64,000 bases of DNA from Embiotoca jacksoni (lineage: Eukaryota; Chordata; Actinopteri; Embiotocidae), in the NCBI GenBank assembly GCA_022577435.1, contig JAKOON010000040.1, forward strand, positions 756,187-820,186. Direction: 5' to 3'. Positions within the stretch are counted from its first letter, which is position 1; every line of letters begins with the position of its first letter. Both the position numbers and the translations under genes were made by a program. Shown here one piece after another: positions 29,801-44,400 of the stretch. The notes beneath the pieces are model-generated. The model had not been told where the DNA came from. It did no database searches and was given only the letters and a program-made list of their open reading frames with translations.

Positions 29801-32800
29801 CCGTATTAGATGTACTCCGTATTAGATGTACCACGTATTATATGTACTACGTATTAGAGGTACCACGTATTAGAGGTACTACGTATTAGATGTACTCCGT
29901 ATTAGATGTACTACGTATTAGAGGTACCACGTATTATATGTACTACGTATTAGATGTACCACGTATTAGATGTACTCCGTATTAGATGTACTACGTATTA
30001 GAGGTACCACGTATTAGAGGTACCAATTATTATATGTACTACGTATTAGATGTACTCCGTATTAGATGTACTACGTATTAGAGGTACCACGTATTAGAGG
30101 TACCACATATTAGATGTACTACGTATTAGATGTACTCCGTATTAGATGTACTACGTATTAGAGGTACCACGTATTAGAGGTACCAATTATTATATGTACC
30201 ACGTATTAGAGGTACTACGTATTAGATGTACTCCGTATTAGATGTACTACGTATTAGAGGTACCACGTATTATATGTACTACGTATTAGATGTACTCCGT
30301 ATTAGATGTACTACGTATTAGATGTACTACGTATTAGATGTACCACGTGTTAGAGGTACCACGTATTAGATGTACTACGTATTAGAAGTACCACGTATTA
30401 GAGGTACTACGTATTAGAGGTACTACGTATTAGATGTACTACGTATTAGAGGTACCATGTATTAGATGTACTACGTGTTAGAAGTACCACGTATTAGATG
30501 TACGACGTATTAGAGGTACTACGTATTAGATGTACCACGTATTATATGTAACACGTATTATATGTACTACGTATTAGATGTACTACGTATTAGATGTACC
30601 ACGTGTTAGAGGTACCACGTATTAGATGTACTCCGTATTAGATGTACTACGTGTTAGAGGTACCACGTATTAGATGTACTACGTATTAGAGGTACTACGT
30701 ATTAGATGTACCACGTATTATATGTAACACGTATTAGATGTACTACGTATTAGATGTACTACGTATTAGATGTACCACGTGTTAGAGGTACCACGTATTA
30801 GATGTACTCCGTATTAGATGTACTACGTGTTAGAGGTACCACGTATTAGATGTACTACGTATTAGAGGTATCACGTATTAGATGTACGACGTATTAGAGG
30901 TACCACGTATTAGATGTACCATGTATTAGAGGTACTACGTATTAGAGGTACTACGTATTAGATGTACTACGTGTTAGAGGTACCACGTATTAGAGGTACT
31001 ACGTATTAGAGGTACCACGTATTAGATGTACCACGTATTAGAGGTACCACGTATTAGAGGTACCACGTATTAGAGGTACTACGTATTAGATGTACTCCGT
31101 ATTAGATGTACTCCGTATTAGATGTACTACGTATTCGAGGTACCACGTATTATATGTACTACGTATTAGATGTACTCCGTATTAGATGTACTCCGTATTA
31201 GAGGTACCACGTATTAGAGGTACCAATTATTATATGTACTACGTATTAGATGTACTCCGTATTAGATGTACTCCGTATTAGATGTACTACGTATTAGAGG
31301 TACCACGTATTATATGTACTACGTATTAGATGTACTCCGTATTAGATGTACTCCGTATTAGAGGTACCACGTATTAGAGGTACCAATTATTATATGTACT
31401 ACGTATTAGATGTACTCCGTATTAGATGTACTACGTATTAGAGGTACCACGTATTAGAGGTACCAATTATTATATGTACCACGTATTAGAGGTACTACGT
31501 ATTAGATGTACTCCGTATTAGATGTACTCCGTATTAGATGTACTACGTATTAGAGGTACCACGTATTATATGTACTACGTATTAGAGGTACCACGTATTA
31601 GATTTACCACATATTAGAGGTACCACGTAGTAGAAGTACCACGTATTAGAGGTACTACGTATTAGAGGTACTACGTATTAGAGGTACCACGTATTAGATG
31701 TACGACGTATTAGAAGTACCACGTATTAGATGTACGACGTATTAGAGGTACTACTTATTAGATGTACTACGTATTAGAGGTACCACGTATTAGATGTACG
31801 ACGTATTAGATGTACTACGTATTAGAAGTACCACGTATTAGATGTACCACGTATTAGAGGTACTACGTATTAGAGGTACTACGTATTAGAGGTACCACGT
31901 ATTAGATGTACTACGTATTAGAAGTACCACGTATTAGATGTACGACGTATTAGAGGTACTACGTATTAGAGGTACTACGTATTAGAGGTACTACGTATTA
32001 GATGTACTACGTGTTAGAGGTACCATGTATTAGATGTACTACGTCTTAGAAGTACCACGTATTAGATGTACGACGAATTAGAGGTACTACGTATTAGATG
32101 TACTACGTATTAGAGGTACCACGTATTATATGTACCACGTATTATATGTACTACGTATTAGATGTACTACGTATTAGATGTACTCCGTATTAGATGTACT
32201 ACGTATTAGAGGTACTACGTATTAGAGGTACTACGTATTAGAGGTACTCCGTATTAGATGTACTCCGTATTAGATGTACTAGGTATTAGAGGTACTCCGT
32301 ATTAGATGTACTACGTGTTAGAGGTACCACGTATTAGATGTACTCCGTATTAGATGTACTCCGTATTAGATGTACTCCGTATTAGAGGTACCACGTATTT
32401 GATGTACTCCGTATTAGATGTACCACGTATTAGAGGTACCACGTATTAGAGGTACTCCGTATTATATGTACTCCGTATTAGATGTACTCCGTATTAGAGG
32501 TACCACGTATTAGAAGTACCACATATTAGAGGTACCACGTATTATATGTACTACGTATTAGATGTACCACGTATTAGAGGTACCACGTATTAGAGGTACC
32601 ACGTATTATATGTACTACGTATTAGATGTACTACGTATTAGAGGTACTACGTATTAGAGGTACCACGTATTAGAGGTACCACGTATTAGATGTACTCCGT
32701 ATTAGATGTACTCCGTATTAGATGTACTCCGTATTAGATGTACCACGTATTATATGTACTACGTATTAGAGGTACCACGTATTAGATGTACTCCGTATTA

Positions 32801-35800
32801 GATGTACTACGTATTAGAGGTACCACGTATTATATGTACTACGTATTAGATGTACCACGTATTAGATGTACTCCGTATTAGATGTACTCCGTATTAGAGG
32901 TACCACGTATTAGATGTACCACGTATGAGAGGTACCACGTATTAGAGGTACCACGTATTAGAGGTACCACGTATTAGATGTACTCCGTATTAGATGTACT
33001 CCGCATTAGAGGTACCAATTATTATATGTACCACGTATTAGAGGTACTACGTATTAGATGTACTCCGTATTAGATGTACTCCGTATTAGATGTACCACGT
33101 ATTATATGTACTACGTATTAGAGGTACCACGTATTAGAGGTACTACGTATTAGATGTACTCCGTATTAGATGTACTACGTATTAGAGGTACCACGTATTA
33201 TATGTACTACGTATTAGATGTACCACGTATTAGATGTACTCCGTATTAGATGTACTACGTATTAGAGGTACCACGTATTAGAGGTACCAATTATTATATG
33301 TACTACGTATTAGATGTACTCCGTATTAGATGTACTACGTATTAGAGGTACCACGTATTAGAGGTACCACATATTAGATGTACTACGTATTAGATGTACT
33401 CCGTATTAGATGTACTACGTATTAGAGGTACCACGTATTAGAGGTACCAATTATTATATGTACCACGTATTAGAGGTACTACGTATTAGATGTACTCCGT
33501 ATTAGATGTACTACGTATTAGAGGTACCACGTATTATATGTACTACGTATTAGATGTACTCCGTATTAGATGTACTACGTATTAGATGTACTACGTATTA
33601 GATGTACCACGTGTTAGAGGTACCACGTATTAGATGTACTACGTATTAGAAGTACCACGTATTAGAGGTACTACGTATTAGAGGTACTACGTATTAGATG
33701 TACTACGTATTAGAGGTACCATGTATTAGATGTACTACGTGTTAGAAGTACCACGTATTAGATGTACGACGTATTAGAGGTACTACGTATTAGATGTACC
33801 ACGTATTATATGTAACACGTATTATATGTACTACGTATTAGATGTACTACGTATTAGATGTACCACGTGTTAGAGGTACCACGTATTAGATGTACTCCGT
33901 ATTAGATGTACTACGTGTTAGAGGTACCACGTATTAGATGTACTACGTATTAGAGGTACTACGTATTAGATGTACCACGTATTATATGTAACACGTATTA
34001 GATGTACTACGTATTAGATGTACTACGTATTAGATGTACCACGTGTTAGAGGTACCACGTATTAGATGTACTCCGTATTAGATGTACTACGTGTTAGAGG
34101 TACCACGTATTAGATGTACTACGTATTAGAGGTATCACGTATTAGATGTACGACGTATTAGAGGTACCACGTATTAGATGTACCATGTATTAGAGGTACT
34201 ACGTATTAGAGGTACTACGTATTAGATGTACTACGTGTTAGAGGTACCACGTATTAGAGGTACTACGTATTAGAGGTACCACGTATTAGATGTACCACGT
34301 ATTAGAGGTACCACGTATTAGAGGTACCACGTATTAGAGGTACTACGTATTAGATGTACTCCGTATTAGATGTACTCCGTATTAGATGTACTACGTATTC
34401 GAGGTACCACGTATTATATGTACTACGTATTAGAGGTACTACGTATTAGATGTACTCCGTATTAGATGTACTACGTATTACAGGTACCACGTATTATATG
34501 TACTACGTATTAGATGTACCACGTATTAGAGGTACCACGTATTAGAGGTACTACGTATTAGATGTACTACGTATTAGAGGTACTACGTATTAGAGGTACC
34601 ACGTATTATATGTACTACGTATTAGATGTACTCCGTATTAGATGTACTCCGTATTAGATGTACCACGTATTAGAGGTACAACGTATTAGATGTACTCCGT
34701 ATTAGATGTACTACGTATTACAGGTACCACGTATTATATGTACTACGTATTAGAGGTACTACGTATTAGATGTACTCCGTATTAGATGTACTCCGTATTA
34801 GAGGTACCACGTATTATATGTACTACGTATTAGATGTACTCCGTATTAGATGTACTCCGTATTAGAGGTACCACGTATTAGATGTACCACGTATGAGAAG
34901 TACCACGTATTAGATGTACTACGTATTAGAGGTACCACGTATTAGATGTACTCCGTATTAGATGTACTCCGTATTAGAGGTACCAATTATTATATGTACT
35001 ACGTATTAGATGTACTCCGTATTAGATGTACTACGTATTAGAGGTACCACGTATTAGAGGTACCAATTATTATATGTACTACGTATTAGATGTACTCCGT
35101 ATTAGATGTACTACGTATTAGAGGTACCACGTATTAGAGGTACCAATTATTATATGTACCACGTATTAGAGGTACTACGTATTAGATGTACTCCGTATTA
35201 GATGTACTACGTATTAGAGGTACCATGTATTATATGTACTACGTATTAGAGGTACCACGTATTAGATTTACCATATATTAGAGGTACCACGTATTAGAAG
35301 TACCACGTATTAGATGTACGACGTATTAGAGGTACTACGTATTAGAGGTACTACGTATTAGAGGTACCACGTATTAGATGTACTACGTATTAGAGGTACC
35401 ACGTATTAGATGTACTACGTATTAGAAGTACCACGTATTAGATGTACGACGTATTAGAGGTACTACGTATTAGAGGTACCACGTATTAGATGTACTACGT
35501 ATTAGAAGTACCACGTATTAGATGTACGACGTATTAGAGGTACTACGTATTAGATGTACTACGTATTAGAGGTACCACGTATTAGATGTACTACGTATTA
35601 GAAGTACCACATATTAGATGTACGACGTATTAGAGGTACTACGTATTAGAGGTACCATGTATTAGATGTACTACGTCTTAGAAGTACCACGTATTAGAGG
35701 TACTACGTATTAGATGTACTACGTATTAGAGGTACCACGTATTAGAGGTACTACGTATTAGAGGTACTACGTATTAGAAGTACCACGTATTAGATGTACG

Positions 35801-38800
35801 ACGTATTAGAGGTACCACGTATTAGAGGTACTACGTATTAGATGTACTATGTATTAGATGTACTCCGTATTCGATGTACTATGTATTAGATGTACTCCGT
35901 ATTCGATGTACTACGTATTAGAGGTACCACGTATTATATGTACTACGTATTAGATGTACTACGTATTAGATGTACTACGTATTAGATGTACTATGTATTA
36001 GATGTACTCCGTATTCGATGTACTCCGTATTAGATGTACCACGTATTAGAGGTACCACGTATTATATGTACTACGTATTAGATGTACTACGTATTAGATG
36101 TACTACGTATTAGATGTACTATGTATTAGATGTACTCCGTATTCGATGTACTCCGTATTAGATGTACCACGTATTAGAGGTACCACGTATTATATGTACT
36201 ACGTATTAGATGTACCACGTATTAGAGGTACCACGTATTAGAGGTACTACGTATTAGATGTACTCCGTATTAGAGGTACTACGTATTAGATGTACTACGT
36301 ATTAGAGGTACCACGTATTAGAGGTACTACGTATTAGATGTACTCCGTATTAGATGTACTACGTATTAGATGTACGACGTATTAGAGGTACCACGTATTA
36401 GAGGTACTACGTATTAGATGTACTACGTATTAGATGTACTACGTATTAGATGTACTATGTATTAGATGTACTCCGTATTCGATGTACTCCGTATTAGATG
36501 TACCACGTATTAGAGGTACCACGTATTATATGTACTACGTATTAGATGTACCACGTATTAGAGGTACCACGTATTAGAGGTACTACGTATTAGAGGTACT
36601 ACCTATTAGATGTACTACGTATTAGATGTACTACGTATTAGAGGTACAACGTATTAGATGTACTACGTATTAGAGGTACTACGTATTAGATGTACTACGT
36701 ATTAGAGGTACTACCTATTAGATGTACTACGTATTAGATGTACTACGTATTAGATGTACCACGTATTAGAGGTACCACGTATTAGAGGTACTCCGTATTA
36801 GATGTACTCCGTATTAGAGGTACTACGTATTAGATGTACTACGTATTAGATGTACTCCGTATTAGATGTACTACGTATTAGAGGTACTCCGTATTAGATG
36901 TACTACGTATTAGAGGTACTCCGTATTAGATGTACTACGTATTAGAAGTACCACGTATTAGATGTACGACGTATTAGAGGTACTACGTATTAGAGGTACT
37001 ACGTATTAGATGTACCACGTATTAGATGTACTACGTATTAGATGTACTACGTATTAGATGTACCACGTGTTAGAGGTACCACGTATTAGATGTACTCCGT
37101 ATTAGAAGTACCACGTATTAGATGTACTACGTGTTAGAGGTACCACGTATTAGATGTACTACGTATTAGAAGTACCACGTATTAGATGTACTCCGTATTA
37201 GATGTACTCCGTATTAGATGTACTATGTATTAGATGTACTCCGTATTAGATGTACTATGTATTAGATGTACTCCGTATTAGATGTACTCCGTATTAGATG
37301 TACTCCGTATTAGATGTACTATGTATTAGATGTACTATGTATTAGATGTACTCCGTATTAGATGTACTATGTATTAGATGTACTCCGTATTAGATGTACT
37401 CCGTATTAGATGTACTACGTATTAGATGTACTACGTATTCAATTGCAGTATTTCTTGTTCGTCCACTGAAAGCAGCTGATAATTAAACTATTGCATACAA
37501 AGAAGAAGCAACTTTCCACTGACAGATCAGAAGGTCACAGACGGTTAAAGTTGAAGCACACAGATTTTACACATCTGCTGTTGTCATGGTGACACATGAG
37601 AACCCACCAACCCAGACAAGAAATACAAAAATTCTACTTTAACTCTAAAATCAGACCATTTTTCAACAGCATGCAAAGTTTTTCTATATTTTGTGTGTAT
37701 TTGTATATTTTGCGTGTATTTGTATATTTTGCGTGTATTTGTATATGTGGACTGATTGATTCTTTGCCGTGACGTCGGACCCGGTGAGTCGTTCATCCGG
37801 AGGACCACCGACACGCCGACCTGCTGCTACTGTGTCCACATGCGTGTTATCACGTGCAGGGTTGCGTGTTCCTCACTAAATGACACGCACAGAAAAACAA
37901 CACGCATTTCGTTTCTAATAAAAGAGGCTTGTGTTCCTTCAGGGAGGAGCCGCTCCTTCAAGGAGGAGCCTCTCCTTCAGGGAGGAGGCTCTCCTTCAGG
38001 GAGGAGCCGCTCCTTCAGGGAGGAGCCGCTCCTTCAAGGAGGAGGCTCTCCTTCAGGGAGGAGGCGCTCCTTCAGGGAGGAGCCGCTCCTTCAAGGAGGA
38101 GGCTCTCCATCAAGGAGGAGGCTCTCCTTCAGGGAGGAGCCTCTCCTTCAGGGAGGAGCCGCTCCTTCAAGGAGGAGGCTCTCCTTCAAGGAGGAGCCTC
38201 TCCTTCAGGGAGGAGGCTCTCCTTCAGGGAGGAGGCGCTCCTTCAAGGAGGAGCCTCTCCTTCAGGGAGGAGGCTCTCCTTCAAGGAGGAGGCTCTCCTT
38301 CAGGGAGGAGCCTCTCCTTTGCAGACCGTCCGTTCCAGAAGCACGTGGACTTTTCCCTTCCTCCGGTCGTGACAGAGCAGAACATGTCGGGAGGGTTTTC
38401 CTGACGGGCTCTCTGCTGCTCAGTCGTTCTGATGACGGGAGGTCCCAGCACAGCATGCAGCTGTCTGAGGGGGAGGAGCTTCAGAGAACAGCTTCAGCCT
38501 GTTCGCTTTCTGATGAACAACGATCCATAAAAAAAACTTTCATTTTGAACTTGTAAACTTCCTGTGCAACATGATACACATGATTACATACTGATGCACC
38601 GCTTGCACTCAAAATCAGTGCCAAGCTAATTTGCCTTGTAGTGAGTTCGCTGACCTCCTGTCTACGTCTGTGTTGGTCACATCTTAAAGCCTGGGGCTCT
38701 TTTCTCTGAGCTGATGTTGTGGTTGTTTCCCAATTCAAGCTTTAGTCTTCCAGTATCTCAGTAAAGGCTCAACGTAGCCACACAGATGCCTTCAAAGACT

Positions 38801-41303
38801 GCTGATTGGACCTGTGCTGAGGTGCAGCGTGGGCGGAGCAATGCTGGGATGATGTGACACCACGATTAACACAACAGCTACTCAGTGGAATAATAACTTC
38901 AACAGTGGACCCGCGAACCGAAGCAGCCGAGTGTGATTCTGAAGTCGTCATTGTTGAGGTCGTTTTTCCTACGATGATGTCAGAGTCCAGAGGAGAGATT
39001 GAATCAGGCTGAATGTTTGAGTCGACCCTGTGTGGGTCTGCACGGCCTATTCATTTGAAAAGAAGAAATACTTCATGGGTCATTTTATATAGAGGAGAAA
39101 ACTAACTTAGGTGATTTTGGCTTACATGATACCTAAAATAAAATTTTGACTTGATGCTTAAATTTCACATCTCCCCTTGATTTGTGAACGTTATGAATCC
39201 TCCAGTTCAGATTCAGATTCTGTCCGTCACCATCTTTGCTAGTTCAGAGCGGTTTGGAGCAGGAAGTGACCATATTTGGACGAGCTGGGGGAGGAGCCAG
39301 CGGTGGATCTGACCGATCTGATCGGAGACCTGACGATACTACGTCCCGCCCACCGATAGATGTAACCTGACTGCACCACAGGCCTGTCAATCAAACAGAC
39401 ACGCCCCCAAAAACAGGTCTTCTTGAATCTTCTTTTCTAATGAATGAGGGATTATTTTCAGATGGACCTCCAGAAAACTAATAAGAAGGAGTGACTTTAG
39501 CTAACAACACCGAGATAACCGATGGACACATTTTATTCACTTTGGATTTGATGAGAGAAGTTGAATGGGAGTCTATGGAGCCGGAGGCTTTTTGGAGCCG
39601 ACCTCTAGTGGCACTCGCTGGTATTGCAGCTGAAGACACTTCTGGATCAGAACCATTTTACAGACCTGGAAGCTACGAACTCTTTTATAAACAGTCTGTA
39701 GTTTTATATCCAGTCTGTGGTTTTATATCCAGTTTGTAGTTTTATATCCAGTCTGTAGTTTTATATCCAGTTTGTAGTTTTATATCCAGTTTGTAGTTTT
39801 ATATCCAGTCTGTAGTTTTATATCCAGTCTGTAGTTTTATATCCAGTCTGTGGTTTTATATCCAGTCTGTAGTTTTATATCCAGTCTGTAGTTTTATATC
39901 CAGTCTGTAGTTTTATATCCAGTCTGTAGTTTTATGTCCAGTTTGTAGTTTTATATCCAGTTTGTAGTTTTATATCCAGTCTGTAGTTTTATATCCAGTC
40001 TGTAGTTTTATGTCCAGTTTGTGGTTTAATATCCAGTTTGTAGTTTAATATCCAGTTTGTAGTTTTATATCCAGTCTGTAGTTTAATATCCAGTTTGTAG
40101 TTTAATATCCAGTTTGTGGTTTAATATCCAGTTTGTAGTTTAATATCCAGTTTGTAGTTCTATATCCAGTCTGTGTTCAGACAACCAGCGGTGTCCTTTA
40201 AATTCACGTAGTATCATGTGAAAAGGTAGCGTGAAACTTGATCATCCCTGAATGAACAGCAAGTTTCAACACTGCAGATTTATTTATTTAGTTTCATACG
40301 GCAAGAAAATGACAAAAAAATACAACTTAAATTGTAGCAAAAGTCTCTTTACCTTTATAAAAGGGGAAAAAAAAAACCAGCAGGCTGCTTTGCGAAATAA
40401 TAAAAAATGTAATGAATCTGAGATGGAGGTGATCAACAGGAAGGCTGCAACAACAATAACCTCCACTAACAACTAATGACTGTTTGGATTCATTAAGAAA
40501 TGATTTGCCATTTAAAAGTGACATTGTGTTTTATGAACAACAATCCACTTCTAGATCACTAAACTGATAGCTTTAGTTTGAGTCAGTGGTCTCCTCACTA
40601 ATACAATCATTCTCCTGTGTCCAATCAGGTTCTCCACTTTTCCCATGAAGAAAATGGAGGAAATGAAACCAGATATTCTGTTGATCCAAACCAGCGACTG
40701 GAACACGAGAATGTTTCCAACCTGCATATTAACTGAACACGTGTCCGTCACGTCTGAGCGGCTTCATGTTGCACCTCCGGAGTGTCAGACCAGTTTTACC
40801 TGTTTTGTCTTCTTTGCTCATTTATCATGTTTCCTTCATTTCTATTCTTCTATCGTTGTTAAACGGCTTCTTTTTCGTCCGTTGTGTGTTCATTGTTGTT
40901 GTTTCCTACTTTGTGCTGCAGCCTGCAGACACAGTTAAAACAGCTGCTGTGTTTCAGTCATTAAAACATGAATCCTCCTGTTTATTGTGGAAGGTATTTC
41001 ACAGACTGTGTCTGTAGCAGGAGGATGTATTTATTGTCCAAAGTGAGACTGCGGAGGTTGACGGTGATGGAGTGAAGTTGTTACGACCAGAAGTTTACAC
41101 ATGGGTGTTTTATTTTGAAAATTTTCCCAGAATCTTTTGTTTTCTTGACAAACTTCCTGCTGCGCTGCTGTTAGTTTGGTGTCCGTCCACCAGAGATCAT
41201 CTGAACACCTCAACATCATGTTTAGATTCAGGTTTCATGTTCCAGATACATCAGCTCATCCTGTCACATCCAGCAACATCACTCATCATCTGTCACAAGA
41301 CAC

Positions 41304-41381
<78 letters not shown>

Positions 41382-41384
41382 CCT

Positions 41385-41451
<67 letters not shown>

Positions 41452-44400
41452 CAGTCCTTTGCAGAGAAAAGATGCCTCTTTCACACCGAGTTTGATTGAC
41501 AGGTCAGTTGTAGCAAATCACAATCAAACTGTGTGTGAATCAGCAGAGGAGGAAACCCGACTCACTTTAAACTACATGACCACCAACATTATATTCACAG
41601 GTGACATCAGCCGTTCCACAAAAACACCTGTTAGAGCTTCACTATTTGTTGAGCAGTGGGACACAAAGAGTCTTTTCATGTCGTCGTGGGCCGACAGAAC
41701 GTCCTTCCTGTCCGGTACCAGCGATCAGCTGACGGTTGGCTCTCTGCTGCCGTATTAACCGCCAACTGATGCAATTTCACTTCTCAGGGAGCTGCTGAAG
41801 CTTTCAGTTGCCAGGCGATACTGAGACCAGAGCAGCGCTTAAAGAGACAGCGAGCTCCGTTCAGGCTCGCTGGGCTTTAAAATGTCACGAGGCATCGAGG
41901 AGCATCTCACGGATGAACTGTTCATCACGCCATCGTCTTTTATACCGGATCCAATCACAGCACAATAACTATCAGCTGTCCCACAAATTGGACAAACCGT
42001 TGCAGTTTTGGGAAAAATAACAGATTAATGCGCTTCTCAAGCAAAAAGCACTTCCTTGGTGTTTGAGCATATCGATCTCAGCTGGAACCCAAACGAGCCG
42101 AGCCGGTTCTGAGATGATCCGTCTCCAAAGAACGAGGAAACACAGCGACTGTAACCGCCATGTTACAAACAAAAAGCACCGTCCTACAGTTCTGAACAAA
42201 CTGCCATGTTATCGGACAGACACACAGCTGCAACCGCTCCGACCCACGATCCCCCTCTCCGACCCACGATCCCCCTCTCCGACCCACGATCCCCTGGTAC
42301 GACCAACGATCCCCCTCTCCGACCCACGATCCCCCTCTCCGACCCACGATCCCCCTCTCCGACCCACGATCCCCCTCTCCGGCCCACGATCCCCCTCTCC
42401 GGCCCACGATCCCCCTCTCCGACCCACGATCCCCCTCTCCGACCCACGATCCCCCTCTCCGGCCCACGATCCCCCTCTCCGACCCACGATCCCCCTCTCC
42501 GGCCCACGATCCCCCTCTCCGACCCACGATCCCCCTCTCCGGCCCACGATCCCCCTCTCCGGCCCACGATCCCCCTCTCCGACCCACGATCCCCCTCTCC
42601 GACCCACGATCCCCCTCTCCGGCCCACGATCCCCCTCTCCGACCCACGATCCCCCTCTCCGACCCACGATCCCCCTCTCCGGCCCACGATCCCCCTCTCC
42701 GGCCCACGATCCCCCTCTCCGACCCACGATCCCCCTCTCCGGCCCACGATCCCCCTCTCCGACCCACGATCCCCCTCTCCGACCCACGATCCCCCTCTCC
42801 GACACACGATCCCCCTCTCCGACCCACGATCCCCCTCTCCGACCCACGATCCCCTGGTACGACCAACGATCTCCCTCTCCGACCGACGATCCCCCTCTCC
42901 GGCCCACGATCCCCCTCTCCGACCGACGATCCCCCTCTCCGGCCCACGATCCCCCTCTCCGGCCCACGATCCCCCTCTCCGACCCACGATCCCCCTCTCC
43001 GACCCACGATCTCCCGCTCCGACCGACGATCCCCCTCTCCGGCCCACGATCCCCCTCTCCGACCCACGATCCCCCTCTCCGGCCCACGATCCCCCTCTCC
43101 GGCCCACGATCCCCCTCTCCGGCCCACGATCCCCCTCTCCGACCCACGATCCCCCTCTCCGACCCACGATCTCCCGCTCCGACCGACGATCCCCCTCTCC
43201 GGCCCACGATCCCCCTCTCCGACCCACGATCCCCTGGTACGACCAACGATCTCCCTCTCCGACCGACGATCTCCCTCTCCGACCGACGATCCCCCTCTCC
43301 GGCCCACGATCCCCCTCTCCGACCCACGATCTCCCGCTCCGACCGACGATCCCCCTCTCCGGCCCACGATCCCCCTCTCCGACCCACGATCCCCCTCTCC
43401 GACCCACGATCCCCCTCTCCGGCCCACGATCCCCCTCTCCGGCCCACGATCCCCCTCTCCGGCCCACGATCCCCCTCTCCGACCCACGATCCCCTGGTAC
43501 GACCAACGATCTCCCTCTCCGACCGACGATCCCCCTCTCCGACCCACGATCCCCCTCTCCGACCCACGATCTCCCTCTCCGACCGACGATCCCCCTCTCC
43601 GGCCCACGATCCCCCTCTCCGACCCACGATCTCCCGCTCCGACCGACGATCCCCCTCTCCGGCCCACGATCCCCCTCTCCGACCCACGATCCCCCTCTCC
43701 GGCCCACGATCCCCTGGTACGACCCACGATCCCCCTCTCCGACCCACGATCCCCCTCTCCGACCCACGATCCCCCTCTCCGACCGACGATCCCCCTCTCC
43801 GACCCACGATCCCCTGGTACGACCAACGATCCCCTGGTACGACCAACGATCCCCTGGTACGACCAACGAGAGTCTTTTCTCTGAACGTTCACCTCCAGGA
43901 AACATGAAGGACTGATGCAGCAGATCCGAAGCTATTTTAAACCTTACAGATGCTGTGATGATTGAATTATGTAAGAGCGGAACATGTGGGCCGGCCGGAG
44001 GACGGAGACGTGTTCACACACGGAAGAAGAATGCTGGTTCGACATCAACATGCAATACTGGACAAAAACTCTGCTTCAAGCACTTTTAATTTATTCATTC
44101 GGCAGCACGAACAAGAGGAAATGTTCAATTTCATCTAAAACCAACGTGGAGTCGTTGTTATTAATCGTAGGATTAGTCTTTATAGAACTTTATTAACTTA
44201 AAATGAAACTCAAACAGCGACAGATAGAAACTATTCTACTTTACTAAAAACAGCGGCGGACAGACGGAGTCTCCTGAGTGTTTTAATCAAGTTGTTCTCG
44301 GACTTGTTGGTGTTCTGACTCAGTCTCGGTTCTGACTCGGATTTAGCAATTGAATTGTCCTTTTCTGTTCATGTTATTATCTATTAATGAAGTATTTATA

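Larger units (their letters stand above)
5791..37439. repeat. 31.6-kb satellite of a 16-bp unit (GTACCACGTATTAGAG and variants)
   Basis: About 1,978 head-to-tail units of 16 bp without any unrelated insertion. The unit has three variable positions. The start is GAGGTAC or GATGTAC. The middle is CACG, TACG, TCCG or more rarely GACG after the AC. The end is TATTAGA or TATTATA. A distinct AT-rich form, GGTACCAATTATTATA, has the same length. Single 17-bp units occur at 14961 and 24034 (an extra G in ATGGTAC). The first units (5806-6120) are nearly all the GAGGTACCAC type. The last (about 37170-37430) are mostly GATGTACTCC. Every frame on both strands meets a stop every 48 bp, so nothing is encoded. 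The array sits wholly within sgsm2 intron 1. Confidence 0.99.

Noticed and set aside
5791..37439. CRISPR array
   Set aside because: Units are contiguous with no unique spacers, and the context is a vertebrate intron.
5791..37439. Centromeric or telomeric satellite
   Set aside because: No TTAGGG repeats and no 150-190-bp alpha-type monomer. The array is enclosed between two exons of one gene.
37756..38556. Three overlapping plus-strand frames of 147-266 residues
   Set aside because: A 19-bp repeat with no stop leaves all three frames open. No start context or splice support.
42063..43915. Five overlapping open frames of 545-614 residues on both strands
   Set aside because: They only reflect a stop-free 20-bp repeat in perfect register. 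All are low-complexity permutations of the same unit, and the region lies inside an intron.
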